Shown here one piece after another: positions 1 through 8,494 of a stretch of 64,000 nucleotides of DNA; position 1 is the stretch's first letter; every line of letters begins with the position of its first letter. The notes beneath the pieces were generated by a model. It searched no databases and was not told the DNA's origin. It saw only the letters and a program-made list of their open reading frames with translations. Source of the DNA: Paraburkholderia sp. NMBU_R16 (GTDB lineage Bacteria > Pseudomonadota > Gammaproteobacteria > Burkholderiales > Burkholderiaceae); contig NZ_JAAAYE010000013.1 in assembly GCF_013282575.1 (NCBI RefSeq), positions 61,703-125,702 on the forward strand, written 5' to 3'. Both the position numbers and the translations under genes were made by a program.

Positions 1-2067
1 CACGTGGGCGATCGCGTGATGCTCGGATTGCGCACGTTCACGATCGCCGCGGTCATCACGCGCGAGCTCGATCGCGGCTTCGCATTCGTCAACTTTTCGC
101 CGCGCCTCATGATGCGCGCCGATGCGCTGCCTTCGACGGGCCTGCTGGGTTACGGCAGCCGTGTGACTCATCGGCTGCTCGTGGCCGGCGACGACGCGGC
201 GGTTGCCGAGTTCACCCGGTTCGCGCACGCCCGCGTGGATGGCGGAAAAATGCGAGGCGTGGCGCTCGAATCGCTGCAGGAAGGGCAGCCGCAGGTGCGG
301 CTGACGCTCGATCGGGCCGGTCATTTTCTGCGCCTCGTATCGCTGCTGACGGCATTGCTGGCGGCCGTCGCCATCGCCATGGCTGCGCACCGCTATACGC
401 GTCGGCATCTCGACAGTTGCGCCGTCATGCGTTGTCTGGGCCTTGGGGCCGCGGCGCTGCGCACGCTGGTGGCCCTCGAATTTCTGATCGTCGGTCTGGC
501 CGGCGGCATCGCGGGTGCGGCGCTCGGTTACGCAGGGCATTTCGCGTTGCTCGCGTCGCTTCGACAACTGATCGCCGTCGAATTGCCGCAGCCGGGGCTC
601 GCACCGGCGCTCGAAGGCGTGGCTGCGGCGCTCGTTTTGCTGATCGGCTTCGCGCTGCCGCCGCTGATCCCACTCACGCGGGTGCCGCCCGTGCGCGTGC
701 TGCGTCGCGAATGGGACGGTCAGGCTCGTACCGCATGGATGGCTTATGCCGTGGGCATCGCGCTGTTCGCCGGGCTGCTCGTGCTCGCGGCGGGCGAGCT
801 CAAGCTGGGCGGCATCGTCGCCGGCGGCTTTGCCGCGACGCTGCTGATCTTTGCGGGCGTTGCGCGCGCGGCGCTGTGGGCCGCCTCGCGCACAGCGCGC
901 AGCGAGCGTGCCGGAGCGCGGCTCGCGGCCGGTGTCGGCTGGCGCTATGCGCTCGCCTCGCTCGAACGGCGCGGTGCGGCCAGCGCGTTGCAGATCACCG
1001 CGCTGGCGCTCGGTCTCATGTGCCTGCTGCTGATTGCCATGACGCGCAACGATCTGGTGGCGGGCTGGCGCAAATCGACGCCGCCCGATGCGCCGAACGA
1101 GTTCCTCATCGATATCCAGCCCGATCAACGGCAGGCTGTCGCGAGCTATCTGAGCGCCCACGGCATCGCGGGGGCGGCGCTCGAGCCGATGGTGCGTGCG
1201 CGGCTGACGACGATCGACGGCAAGCCAGTCGACCCCGGCGCGTATCGGAACGACGATGCGCGGCGTCTAGTCGACCGCGAGTTCAATCTGTCGTACCGCG
1301 CCACGCCGCCCGATGACAACCGGATCGTGCAGGGCCGCTGGTTCGGTGCAACCGAGCGCCCCGAGATTTCGATCGAGGAGGGCCTCGCGAAGCTGATCGG
1401 CGTGAAACTCGGCGACGTCCTGCGCTTCGATATCGCAGGCCAATCCGTGGAGGGGCCGATCACGAGTGTGCGCAAGCTCGACTGGGGATCGTTCAAGGTG
1501 AACTTCTTCGTGCTGATGCCGCCCGCCGCACTCGATACATTTCCGGCGATCTATATCACGAGCTTTCACTTGGCTGCCGAGCGACGCGCGATACTCGATG
1601 GTCTCATCGCCCGCTATCCGAATCTGACGGCCATCGATATCGGCCCGATCCTCGCACAGATCCAGCACGTGCTGGAGCAGGTGATCGGCGCCGTGCAGTT
1701 TCTGTTTCTCTTTACGTTGGCGGCAGGTCTGCTGGTTCTCTACGCGGCGCTCGCCGGCACGCGTGACGAGCGCATGCGAGAATCGGCGCTGTTGCGCGCG
1801 CTGGGCGCTTCGCATGCGCAGGTGCGCGCGGTGCAGGCGGCGGAATTTGTCGTCGTCGGCGCCCTCGCCGGGGCGATGGCGGCCATCGGAGCGCAGGTGC
1901 TCGGTTCCGTGCTGGCCACGCGCGTCTTCGATTTCTATCTGGACTTCGATCCGTGGGTGTTGCCAGCCGGCATCGTCGTTGGCATCGCGTGCGCCGGTGT
2001 GGGCGGGTGGCTCAGTCTGCGGCGCGTATTGACTCGCCCGGCGGGGCAGACGTTGCGCGACGCTTGA
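1..2067 (+). CDS. FtsX-type ABC transporter permease, 5' end missing
   Basis: Integral membrane permease of the YbbP/FtsX type, probably partnered by an ATPase encoded upstream of the window; such systems move or extract lipid-linked substrates at the inner membrane. The open frame runs in from the window edge (a GTG at 4 is in frame but the protein already starts inside a beta-rich periplasmic domain), so about 150 residues are probably absent. About nine hydrophobic segments are visible: a first cluster around residues 103-295, one near 328-346, then after a long periplasmic stretch the last three near 562-668. The loop RDERMRESALLRALGAS is the conserved cytoplasmic FtsX-domain coupling motif, present in a similar form (MRCLGLGAAALR) in the first half. 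Substrate unknown. Confidence 0.85.
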   Translation, partial: HVGDRVMLGLRTFTIAAVITRELDRGFAFVNFSPRLMMRADALPSTGLLGYGSRVTHRLLVAGDDAAVAEFTRFAHARVDGGKMRGVALESLQEGQPQVRLTLDRAGHFLRLVSLLTALLAAVAIAMAAHRYTRRHLDSCAVMRCLGLGAAALRTLVALEFLIVGLAGGIAGAALGYAGHFALLASLRQLIAVELPQPGLAPALEGVAAALVLLIGFALPPLIPLTRVPPVRVLRREWDGQARTAWMAYAVGIALFAGLLVLAAGELKLGGIVAGGFAATLLIFAGVARAALWAASRTARSERAGARLAAGVGWRYALASLERRGAASALQITALALGLMCLLLIAMTRNDLVAGWRKSTPPDAPNEFLIDIQPDQRQAVASYLSAHGIAGAALEPMVRARLTTIDGKPVDPGAYRNDDARRLVDREFNLSYRATPPDDNRIVQGRWFGATERPEISIEEGLAKLIGVKLGDVLRFDIAGQSVEGPITSVRKLDWGSFKVNFFVLMPPAALDTFPAIYITSFHLAAERRAILDGLIARYPNLTAIDIGPILAQIQHVLEQVIGAVQFLFLFTLAAGLLVLYAALAGTRDERMRESALLRALGASHAQVRAVQAAEFVVVGALAGAMAAIGAQVLGSVLATRVFDFYLDFDPWVLPAGIVVGIACAGVGGWLSLRRVLTRPAGQTLRDA

Positions 2068-2124
2068 ACGTTGACTCTTGTATCCGTCGCACTGCAATTT
2101 CTCTTTGTTTTTCCGGCTTTACGT

Positions 2125-2538
2125 ATGACTGACAATATCGACGACTCGCAGTCCGCCCAACCGACGGCATTCGAACTCGTGGGCGGTGAGGCGCGTGTGC
2201 GCGAGCTCGTGGACCGCTTCTACGACCTGATGGATCTCGAACCCGAGTTTGCGGGCATACGGGCGCTCCATCCTCCTTCGCTCGACGGCTCACGCGACAA
2301 GCTCTTCTGGTTTCTCTGCGGCTGGCTCGGCGGACCGGACCACTACATCGAACGCTTCGGTCATCCGCGCTTGCGTGCGCGTCATCTGCCGTTCGCGATA
2401 GCCTCCAGCGAGCGCGATCAGTGGCTGCGCTGCATGGCCTGGGCGATGGAGGATGCTGGCTTGCCCGAAGCGTTGCGCGAGCGACTGCTGACTGCGTTTT
2501 TCGATACGGCCGATTGGATGCGCAACCGGCCCGGTTGA
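2125..2538 (+). CDS. Truncated hemoglobin (group II-like)
   Basis: Small cytoplasmic heme protein of 137 residues, the usual size of truncated globins, which bind O2 or NO and are usually linked to oxidative or nitrosative stress. The RFYDLM segment (helix B, Tyr B10 region) and the HPRLRARHLPF segment with the proximal His, followed by QWLRCM with the Trp typical of group II, are visible. The ATG at 2125 is chosen although the frame is open from 2071: the 18 extra residues are hydrophobic, not globin-like, and overlap the stretch just after the permease stop. It follows the permease gene by 57 bases in the same direction and converges with the minus-strand gene at 2576. Confidence 0.85.
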   Translation: MTDNIDDSQSAQPTAFELVGGEARVRELVDRFYDLMDLEPEFAGIRALHPPSLDGSRDKLFWFLCGWLGGPDHYIERFGHPRLRARHLPFAIASSERDQWLRCMAWAMEDAGLPEALRERLLTAFFDTADWMRNRPG

Positions 2539-2575
2539 GTCATTGCTTTAGCGCGCGAGTGGTCGGCTGCGCCGA

Positions 2576-3907
2576 CTAGGCCAGGAAGTCCCGGTCGAAT
2601 CCGCCGCGTGGGTAGTGTTGAGCGGGCGGCATGCGAACGCGCTTGTCGGCATAGTCGAGCAAGTCGACGGCCTCATACGAGACGAATCGTGCGCTCGGGC
2701 AATGCGCTTCGATCCAGGCGCGAAACATCGCCTCATTCGCTTTCGGTGCGGCGATTGCCGCGATGTTCTCGAGCGGGACGACGGGACCCACGGCGACCTC
2801 CGTGCCGACTTCGATATACGGCGCCGTCCCCCGATGCGCGCGATCGTATTCACGCTGTTTTTCCTCGTTGATTCCGAACGTGACCGGCGATTCATTGAAC
2901 CAACGCTGGATCGTGTATTTTTTTGAGCTCAAGTTATCCCGCGACGTATAAACGTTGTTGTGTCCCTGCCTGCCGTCGAGCGAAGTATGAGCCTGCTGGT
3001 AGGCCGAATACGCGTATTCGCCGGTGACCAGTTTTCCCCCATGCTGTAACGCTCGCTGAGCCGACCAAATGGCGTTGTTTTCGCCGATTTGCGAGAGCAC
3101 AGCGGAGCCGGTGTCGTGTGTCAGCAAGTTTTGATAGGCGGAAGAACCGTCGCTTACGAGTTGCCGGGCCTCGTCGATCACCTGCATGTTGACCCATGCG
3201 GTGTTCAGCCGTATCCAGTTTCCGGGATCGTCGTAGGCGGGCAGGGCGGCATCGCCACCATTGATTACGAAGTCCGGCCGATATAGCCGCAAAGGCAAAA
3301 GGGAGATCCGAACGAAAGACTCGACGCAGTCGATCAACGCTCGCTTGGCCAGCGGGTCTGCCTGCGGGCAATAGTGCGCGATGAACGAATCGAAATCCCG
3401 CATAGCGCTGAGCCAGCCCGGTGACTCGGCGCTGCCGCTGAGCACGTACAAGTTGTAAAACTTGTCGATCAAGGCCTGATGCTTGAGCCTATCGACGTGG
3501 CGGGTGGCGACGGCGCGTTCGCAAAAGGCGCTCATATCGCGACGAATCTGGTCTTCCAGTGCGCCCACCGCCACGCCGCTGTCGGCGGCGATCGTATCGA
3601 GCGATCCGATTTGCCCCACTGGACGATTGGGTATCGAAGACACGAGCGGGCCGCGGGAAAGCGCATCGAGGAATTCTTGCAGCGCCTCATCGTGTGGTTT
3701 CCGCCGAGATGTCGCATCTGTCGATGCGGGTTCGGTCGTTCCTTCGCGTGAGCGGCGCGCGGGCAAATCGAATGCGAAGTTCGCGCGCGGATCGCCGGTG
3801 GGCGCGTTGGAGGCATCGGAGGCATCGGCCGGCGTGGCCGGACCCGCCGACGAGGGTTGCTCTGGAGTGGAACCGACAGGTGGGACACCCATTCGCTTTA
3901 CCATCAT
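2576..3907 (-). CDS. Unrecognised protein, candidate secreted effector
   Basis: I do not recognise this 443-residue protein. The N-terminal ~70 residues are low in structure and rich in Pro, Ser, Ala and Thr (for example STPEQPSSAGPATPADASD), with no hydrophobic signal peptide, followed by a mixed alpha/beta region with well-formed segments such as WSAQRALQHGGKLVTGEYAY and APYIEVGTEVAVGPVVPLEN. A disordered polar N-terminus in front of a globular domain is the usual build of type III effectors; that is inference only. Hand counts on three 60-base lines in the gene give 55-60% GC against about 67% in a line of the next gene, which suggests transfer. The frame continues upstream to 4150 but would then overlap the alaX start; ATGs at 3907, 3904 and 3892 are all possible and none has a strong ribosome site. 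It stands alone between convergent and divergent plus-strand genes. Confidence 0.7.
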   Translation of the reverse strand: MMVKRMGVPPVGSTPEQPSSAGPATPADASDASNAPTGDPRANFAFDLPARRSREGTTEPASTDATSRRKPHDEALQEFLDALSRGPLVSSIPNRPVGQIGSLDTIAADSGVAVGALEDQIRRDMSAFCERAVATRHVDRLKHQALIDKFYNLYVLSGSAESPGWLSAMRDFDSFIAHYCPQADPLAKRALIDCVESFVRISLLPLRLYRPDFVINGGDAALPAYDDPGNWIRLNTAWVNMQVIDEARQLVSDGSSAYQNLLTHDTGSAVLSQIGENNAIWSAQRALQHGGKLVTGEYAYSAYQQAHTSLDGRQGHNNVYTSRDNLSSKKYTIQRWFNESPVTFGINEEKQREYDRAHRGTAPYIEVGTEVAVGPVVPLENIAAIAAPKANEAMFRAWIEAHCPSARFVSYEAVDLLDYADKRVRMPPAQHYPRGGFDRDFLA

Positions 3908-4138
3908 GGACGAAACAGGCAAGCGTAATGAGTCGGGCGGCCAGCCGGCGCGGCCGACCGAATAATCGACCACCGGAACGAAGGGCCTCTGAACCGGCCC
4001 GGCCCAACGACCGGTACAGTGCTTGGCGGAGGGAACCCGAATGCTGCCTGTTCGGGCCCGGCGGGGCCTCGCGATAATCGATTTCCTGAGCGAGGGCGGC
4101 TGCCCGCTCCACCGCAACGAGACTTTCGAGGACTGAAG

Positions 4139-4873
4139 ATGGCGACTCAAGCGTTATTTCGCGAAGATGCATATCTGACACGCTGCGAGGCGACGATCGC
4201 CGCGCTGGGCGTTGAGGGCATCCTGCTCGATCGCACAGTGTTCTATCCGCTGGGTGGCGGTCAGGCGGGCGATACGGGCGCACTCGTGCTTGCCGACGGC
4301 ACGCGCATTGCCATTGCCGACACACGCAAGGCGAAGTTCGAGGGCGCGACGCCCGACGATGCGTTGCACGTGCCCGCGCCGGGGCAAGAGGCGTTGCTCG
4401 CGCGGTTGGGGGCGGGCGAACCGGTCGTGGCGGAGATCGACTGGGCGCGGCGTTATCGGCATATGAAGCTGCATACGGCGAGCCATTTGATGTGCGCGGT
4501 GCTGCCTTACCCTGTCGATGGCTGCAGCATTACGGTCGACTACGCGCGGCTCGATTTCGCGACGACGGAGCCGATCGAACGCGAATTCATCGAGGCGCGG
4601 CTTGCATCGTTTGTGAAGGATGAGCACCCGGTGGCCACAGAATGGATTACGGACGACGAGATGGCCGCGCGGCCCGAACTGGTGCGCACGATGAGCGTGA
4701 AGCCGCCGATGGGGCTGGGCCGCGTGCGGCTTTTGAGGATTGAAGACGTGGACTTGCAGCCGTGCGGCGGCACGCATGTGCGCAACACGGTGGAGATCGG
4801 CGCGCTGCGCGTGGCGAAGCTCGAGAAAAAGAGCGCGCGCACGCGGCGCCTTGTATTGGAGTTTGTGTCATGA
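4139..4873 (+). CDS. Alanyl-tRNA editing protein (AlaX family)
   Basis: Free-standing homologue of the AlaRS editing domain (244 residues), which hydrolyses Ser- or Gly-charged tRNA-Ala in the cytoplasm. The zinc-binding HxxxH motif (HTASH) and the Cys/His motif (CGGTH) are both present, and the YPLGGGQAGDTG segment is the conserved N-terminal glycine-rich motif. It lacks the AlaRS catalytic domain. The ATG at 4139 follows GAGGACTGAAG and excludes an unlikely extension to 4019. The stop overlaps the next start (ATGA), so it is translationally coupled to the DUF924 gene. Confidence 0.93.
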   Translation: MATQALFREDAYLTRCEATIAALGVEGILLDRTVFYPLGGGQAGDTGALVLADGTRIAIADTRKAKFEGATPDDALHVPAPGQEALLARLGAGEPVVAEIDWARRYRHMKLHTASHLMCAVLPYPVDGCSITVDYARLDFATTEPIEREFIEARLASFVKDEHPVATEWITDDEMAARPELVRTMSVKPPMGLGRVRLLRIEDVDLQPCGGTHVRNTVEIGALRVAKLEKKSARTRRLVLEFVS

Positions 4874-5502
4874 CGGAACCCGGGATGCAGGAAGCAGGAA
4901 CCGATTACGACGTGCTCGATCCCACAGCGCGAGCGGTGCTCGACTTCTGGTTCGGCGAGCCGCAATCGCCTCGTTTCGGCCAGGCATGGGATTGCTGGTT
5001 CTCGGGCGACGACGCGTTCGATGCGCAACTACGCGAACGTTTCGGCGCAACGTTGACATTGGCGCGACGGGGCGAATACGAGGGTTGGCAGCATACGCCG
5101 CTTGGCACGCTCGCCCTCATCGTCGTGCTCGATCAGTTTTCCCGGAACATACACCGCGGCAGCGCCGAAGCTTTTGCGGCCGATGCACAGGCGGTCGAGG
5201 CCGCCCGCCGCATGGTGGCAACGCGTGCTGATCGCACGCTGCCGACGCCGCACCACCGCGCGTTTGCCTACTTGCCCTTCGAGCACGACGAATCGCGCGA
5301 AAGCCAGGAGACGTCGGTGCGTCTGTTCGGCGAGCTGGCAGACGAGAGCAAAGATGCCGCTGGCTATCTTGGGTACGCTCGCCAGCACGCGGTCATCATC
5401 GAGCGCTTCGGACGTTTTCCGCACCGCAATGCGTTGCTCGGTCGTGAATCGAGCGATGAAGAACGCGCGTTTTTGCTCGAGCCCGGGTCGTCGTTTCGAT
5501 AG
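4870..5502 (+). CDS. DUF924 family protein
   Basis: A 210-residue soluble protein of the DUF924 family, whose members are all-helical and TPR-like with no settled function. The family hallmarks are visible: LDFWFGE near the N-terminus, LDQFSRNIHRG in the middle and FGRFPHRNALLGR near the C-terminus. The ATG overlaps the stop codon of the tRNA-editing gene by four bases, so the two are co-transcribed. Length is normal. Confidence 0.9.
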   Translation: MTEPGMQEAGTDYDVLDPTARAVLDFWFGEPQSPRFGQAWDCWFSGDDAFDAQLRERFGATLTLARRGEYEGWQHTPLGTLALIVVLDQFSRNIHRGSAEAFAADAQAVEAARRMVATRADRTLPTPHHRAFAYLPFEHDESRESQETSVRLFGELADESKDAAGYLGYARQHAVIIERFGRFPHRNALLGRESSDEERAFLLEPGSSFR

Positions 5503-5542
5503 CCGGCCAGCGTGGCGTGATCGGTCCCGTGCCGAGCCCGTG

Positions 5543-6475
5543 CTAACGCGTTGCCAACGCTTCGGGCTCTTTCAACCCATAACCGGCGGTGAGCCGCTCG
5601 TATTCGGCGATCAATTGGGCACCGAACAGCAGCAGCGTGCCCAGTGCTTCGAGACTGACGAGCACGACGATCGCGGTCGTCATCGATCCGTACACCACGC
5701 TCACCTGTGACAACGTCGCAAAATACCAGACCAGTACGCGACGCGTGATCTCCCACAGCGCCGCGGCTGCGACGGCGCCCATGACGGCATGGCGAAACGT
5801 GGTGCGTCCCGCCGGAATGATGATATAGATCGCGGTCAGAACGAATATCTCACCCGCAACGCCACACAGGTAAAGGAGGACTCGCGTCGTTCCCGTCAGC
5901 GAGACCGCGTGGCCGAGCAGTACCACCCTGTCCGACGCGACTGCTTGCAGGCTGCTCGTGACAAACGTGATGAGCAGCACGCCGATGCCGAGCGAGAGAC
6001 TGAAGCAATACGGGACGATCGCCGATATCAAGAAGTGGCGCCGCCGGATGACAACGCGATGCACGAAGATGATCGACAGTGCGTTTTCGAGCACGGTGAA
6101 CGCAAGCGAGCTGAAGAAAATCATCGTTACGACGAGGAACCAGCCCACCACCGAGCGATGCGCGAGAAAATTGGCGAGTTCGCCGACGATCGCTTTCGAC
6201 TGTCCGGGCACCAGCCATCTCAGCAGCCTTTCGAGCGTATCGAGCAGCAGTGCCTGGCCGACCGCATGACTGAATGCGATGGCCACCAGAATCAGCAGCG
6301 GTACGATCGAAAGCAGAGAGTAGTACGCAACCGCGCCTGCGAGAAGAAGGCCTTGATTCTTTCGAAATGCTTTGAGAACTTGGACCGTGAACTGAAAAGG
6401 GTGACGGGCTACGAAGCGCAATGCCCGCCTTCGCGCCTCCTTTTCAATCCGTTGCGAATGCATTGGCGCGTTCAT
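5543..6475 (-). CDS. YihY/BrkB family membrane protein
   Basis: Inner-membrane protein of 310 residues with about six hydrophobic segments, of the family once annotated as RNase BN and later as BrkB. Its biochemical role is not settled; BrkB of Bordetella was linked to serum resistance. The family motifs GLLLAGAVAYYSLLSIVPLL, near residue 42, and YGSMTTAIVVLVSLEALGTLL, near the C-terminus, are seen. Its ATG overlaps the stop of the preceding AI-2E-type transporter gene by four bases, so the two membrane proteins are co-translated. Confidence 0.9.
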   Translation of the reverse strand: MNAPMHSQRIEKEARRRALRFVARHPFQFTVQVLKAFRKNQGLLLAGAVAYYSLLSIVPLLILVAIAFSHAVGQALLLDTLERLLRWLVPGQSKAIVGELANFLAHRSVVGWFLVVTMIFFSSLAFTVLENALSIIFVHRVVIRRRHFLISAIVPYCFSLSLGIGVLLITFVTSSLQAVASDRVVLLGHAVSLTGTTRVLLYLCGVAGEIFVLTAIYIIIPAGRTTFRHAVMGAVAAAALWEITRRVLVWYFATLSQVSVVYGSMTTAIVVLVSLEALGTLLLFGAQLIAEYERLTAGYGLKEPEALATR

Positions 6476-8436
6476 AGCGCTCCGGCAGCCAGCTGATTTC
6501 CTTTGGCTTGCGCGTCGCTATTGCCGTCCGGCTGCGAGCGCGCGTGCAACGCCTCGATACAAGCGTCGGTTAGTTCAGTGAAAGAACCGATCGTCGTCTC
6601 CTTCACGGGGCTGGCCGCGGCCGGTTGATCCGGCGCACTTTGGCGCTGCGCGGCGTCGGCATCCCCGGCAAACGCAATGCCCATGATGAGGTGCGGCGAG
6701 CGCGCCCGAAGCCCCCGGACGAGGTTGCGCAGATAGGGGGGCGATTCGCGCCAATCAAGCGTCACGAGACAGATGACGGTGTCGTGACCGATCCGGGCCT
6801 CGTCGACGCGTCTGCGCAAGAACCGTTCGGCCGAAAGGGCAGTCGCCTCGATGCCGCGCCGACGCAGCAGTTGCACCAGGATCGTTGCGGCAACGCCGTC
6901 GAACTCACCGCGCCCCTTGACACAGAGCACGGTGGCCGGCTCATCGAGTGCTTCGTGCTGGCCGTCGTGAGACGGCCCACGGCGCATGCCGCCCCTCGTG
7001 CGCCCGGGCCTGCGGGGCTCGACGCTCAGGCCTGGGGAATCGATCGATGCGAGCCCCCGGACGACGCCCAGTGCCGCGAGGCGCACCGCCGTGAGTTGGC
7101 CGGGCGTGATCACGCCACGTGCGACGTCGCCGCAAGCGAGCCTCAGGCATTCCAGCATGACCGTGTCGTACCAGGCCTCGGGAGAGGATTTTTCGAGCAT
7201 CGTCGCGGCTTGAGCGAGTGCATCGGGTGCGTCGTCGGCCAGCAAACGCTGATAGAGGTTTTCGCCCGGTGTCAGCACCGGATGATCGCCGAACAGCACG
7301 TCGAGGAAGGCGACGCGTTCAATGTGGCGCCCGAGCGTCACGAGACAGAGCGTAAGCGGTGTAGACAGCACGAGCCCGACCGGTCCCCATATCCAGCTCC
7401 AGAAAATGGCCGCGATGATCACACCGAACGGCGACAAGCCCGTGCTGTTTCCGTATAACAGCGGCTCGACGAATTGGCTCGCGGTGAGCTCGATCACCGC
7501 GAACAGAATCGCCGTCCAGACCGTCATCCACCAGCCGGGCCCAATGGCCGCGGCGAGGATGACCGCGAGGAGCGCCGCCAGCCACGCGCCAATGTAAGGG
7601 ACGAACCGCAGCAAGGCTGTCAGAACGCCGAATAACAATGCCCCCGGTACTCCGATAATCGCGAGCCCGATGCAAATCAGCGTGCCGACGCTCGCATTGA
7701 TGGCCACTTGAGCAAGAAAGTAGCGGCTCAAGCGCAGAGCGGCCTCGTTCATCGCGGTCGTGGTGCGATGCAAGTCGCGCACGCCGAAAAGACGAATGAG
7801 CCTGTCGCGCAAATCCTCGCGTTGCAGCAGGATGAAAATCGCGATGACGGCGACGATGCCGGCCGTCTCGAGCGGACTTACCACCGGTGCGACGAAGCGC
7901 TGGACGAGTTTCAGTGACGAAGGCCGGGGTTCGATCACCTCGACGGACATCGGCGGGCGGCCCGAGCGGCTGGCCGAGCGGTCGTCGTTGCTCGGCGGTT
8001 CAGGAGGGGGCGCAATATGCCGGAACGCGCCGCTCGCCCGTTTCAGAAGCGCATCCGCGCGGCCGATCGTCTCTTCGTGCAGCAATTTCGCCTTGCGCTC
8101 CACTGCTACCTCGTACTGCGGGAGATCCCCGGCCAGCTGAGCGATTTGCGCGCCGATGAGGACGCTCGTCGCGGCCAGCACCAACAACGCAACGAGCACC
8201 GCGGCGATGACCGACGGCGCATGGCCGAAACCGACACGCCGCAATGCCGTGGCAAACGGCGCCAAAACGAAGCTCAGTAACACCGCCAGCGTAATCGGCA
8301 TGAGCACGTCGCGCCCGACGTAAAGCGCGCCGATCACCACGACGCCGGCTATCAGCGAAGTCAGTGCTCTAAGGCCCGGCACCTCGGGCGGCGAGCCACG
8401 GTCGCTGCTGCGCCGCGGCGGCATGGGACCAGTCAT
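6472..8436 (-). CDS. AI-2E/PerM family transporter with extra C-terminal domain
   Basis: Membrane protein of 654 residues. Residues about 25-380 form the AI-2E exporter (TqsA/PerM) fold: paired helices at the N-terminus, a long soluble segment, then the conserved block GLSPFGVIIAAIFWSWIWGP and LSTPLTLCLVTLGRH. Family members are usually about 350 residues. Here about 270 more follow: a helical stretch and then, from about residue 500, a Rossmann-like segment (TVLCVKGRGEFDGVAATIL, VICLVTLDWRESPPYL) reminiscent of B12-binding-like domains but without the DxHxxG cobalamin motif. ATG at 8436 is preferred over 8454. The substrate cannot be told from sequence. Confidence 0.85.
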   Translation of the reverse strand: MTGPMPPRRSSDRGSPPEVPGLRALTSLIAGVVVIGALYVGRDVLMPITLAVLLSFVLAPFATALRRVGFGHAPSVIAAVLVALLVLAATSVLIGAQIAQLAGDLPQYEVAVERKAKLLHEETIGRADALLKRASGAFRHIAPPPEPPSNDDRSASRSGRPPMSVEVIEPRPSSLKLVQRFVAPVVSPLETAGIVAVIAIFILLQREDLRDRLIRLFGVRDLHRTTTAMNEAALRLSRYFLAQVAINASVGTLICIGLAIIGVPGALLFGVLTALLRFVPYIGAWLAALLAVILAAAIGPGWWMTVWTAILFAVIELTASQFVEPLLYGNSTGLSPFGVIIAAIFWSWIWGPVGLVLSTPLTLCLVTLGRHIERVAFLDVLFGDHPVLTPGENLYQRLLADDAPDALAQAATMLEKSSPEAWYDTVMLECLRLACGDVARGVITPGQLTAVRLAALGVVRGLASIDSPGLSVEPRRPGRTRGGMRRGPSHDGQHEALDEPATVLCVKGRGEFDGVAATILVQLLRRRGIEATALSAERFLRRRVDEARIGHDTVICLVTLDWRESPPYLRNLVRGLRARSPHLIMGIAFAGDADAAQRQSAPDQPAAASPVKETTIGSFTELTDACIEALHARSQPDGNSDAQAKGNQLAAGAL

Positions 8437-8494
8437 GATCCATACGCAAAGCAAATGCGATGCCAGGCGCGCGGTCCTTCATTGCGGCTCCGCG

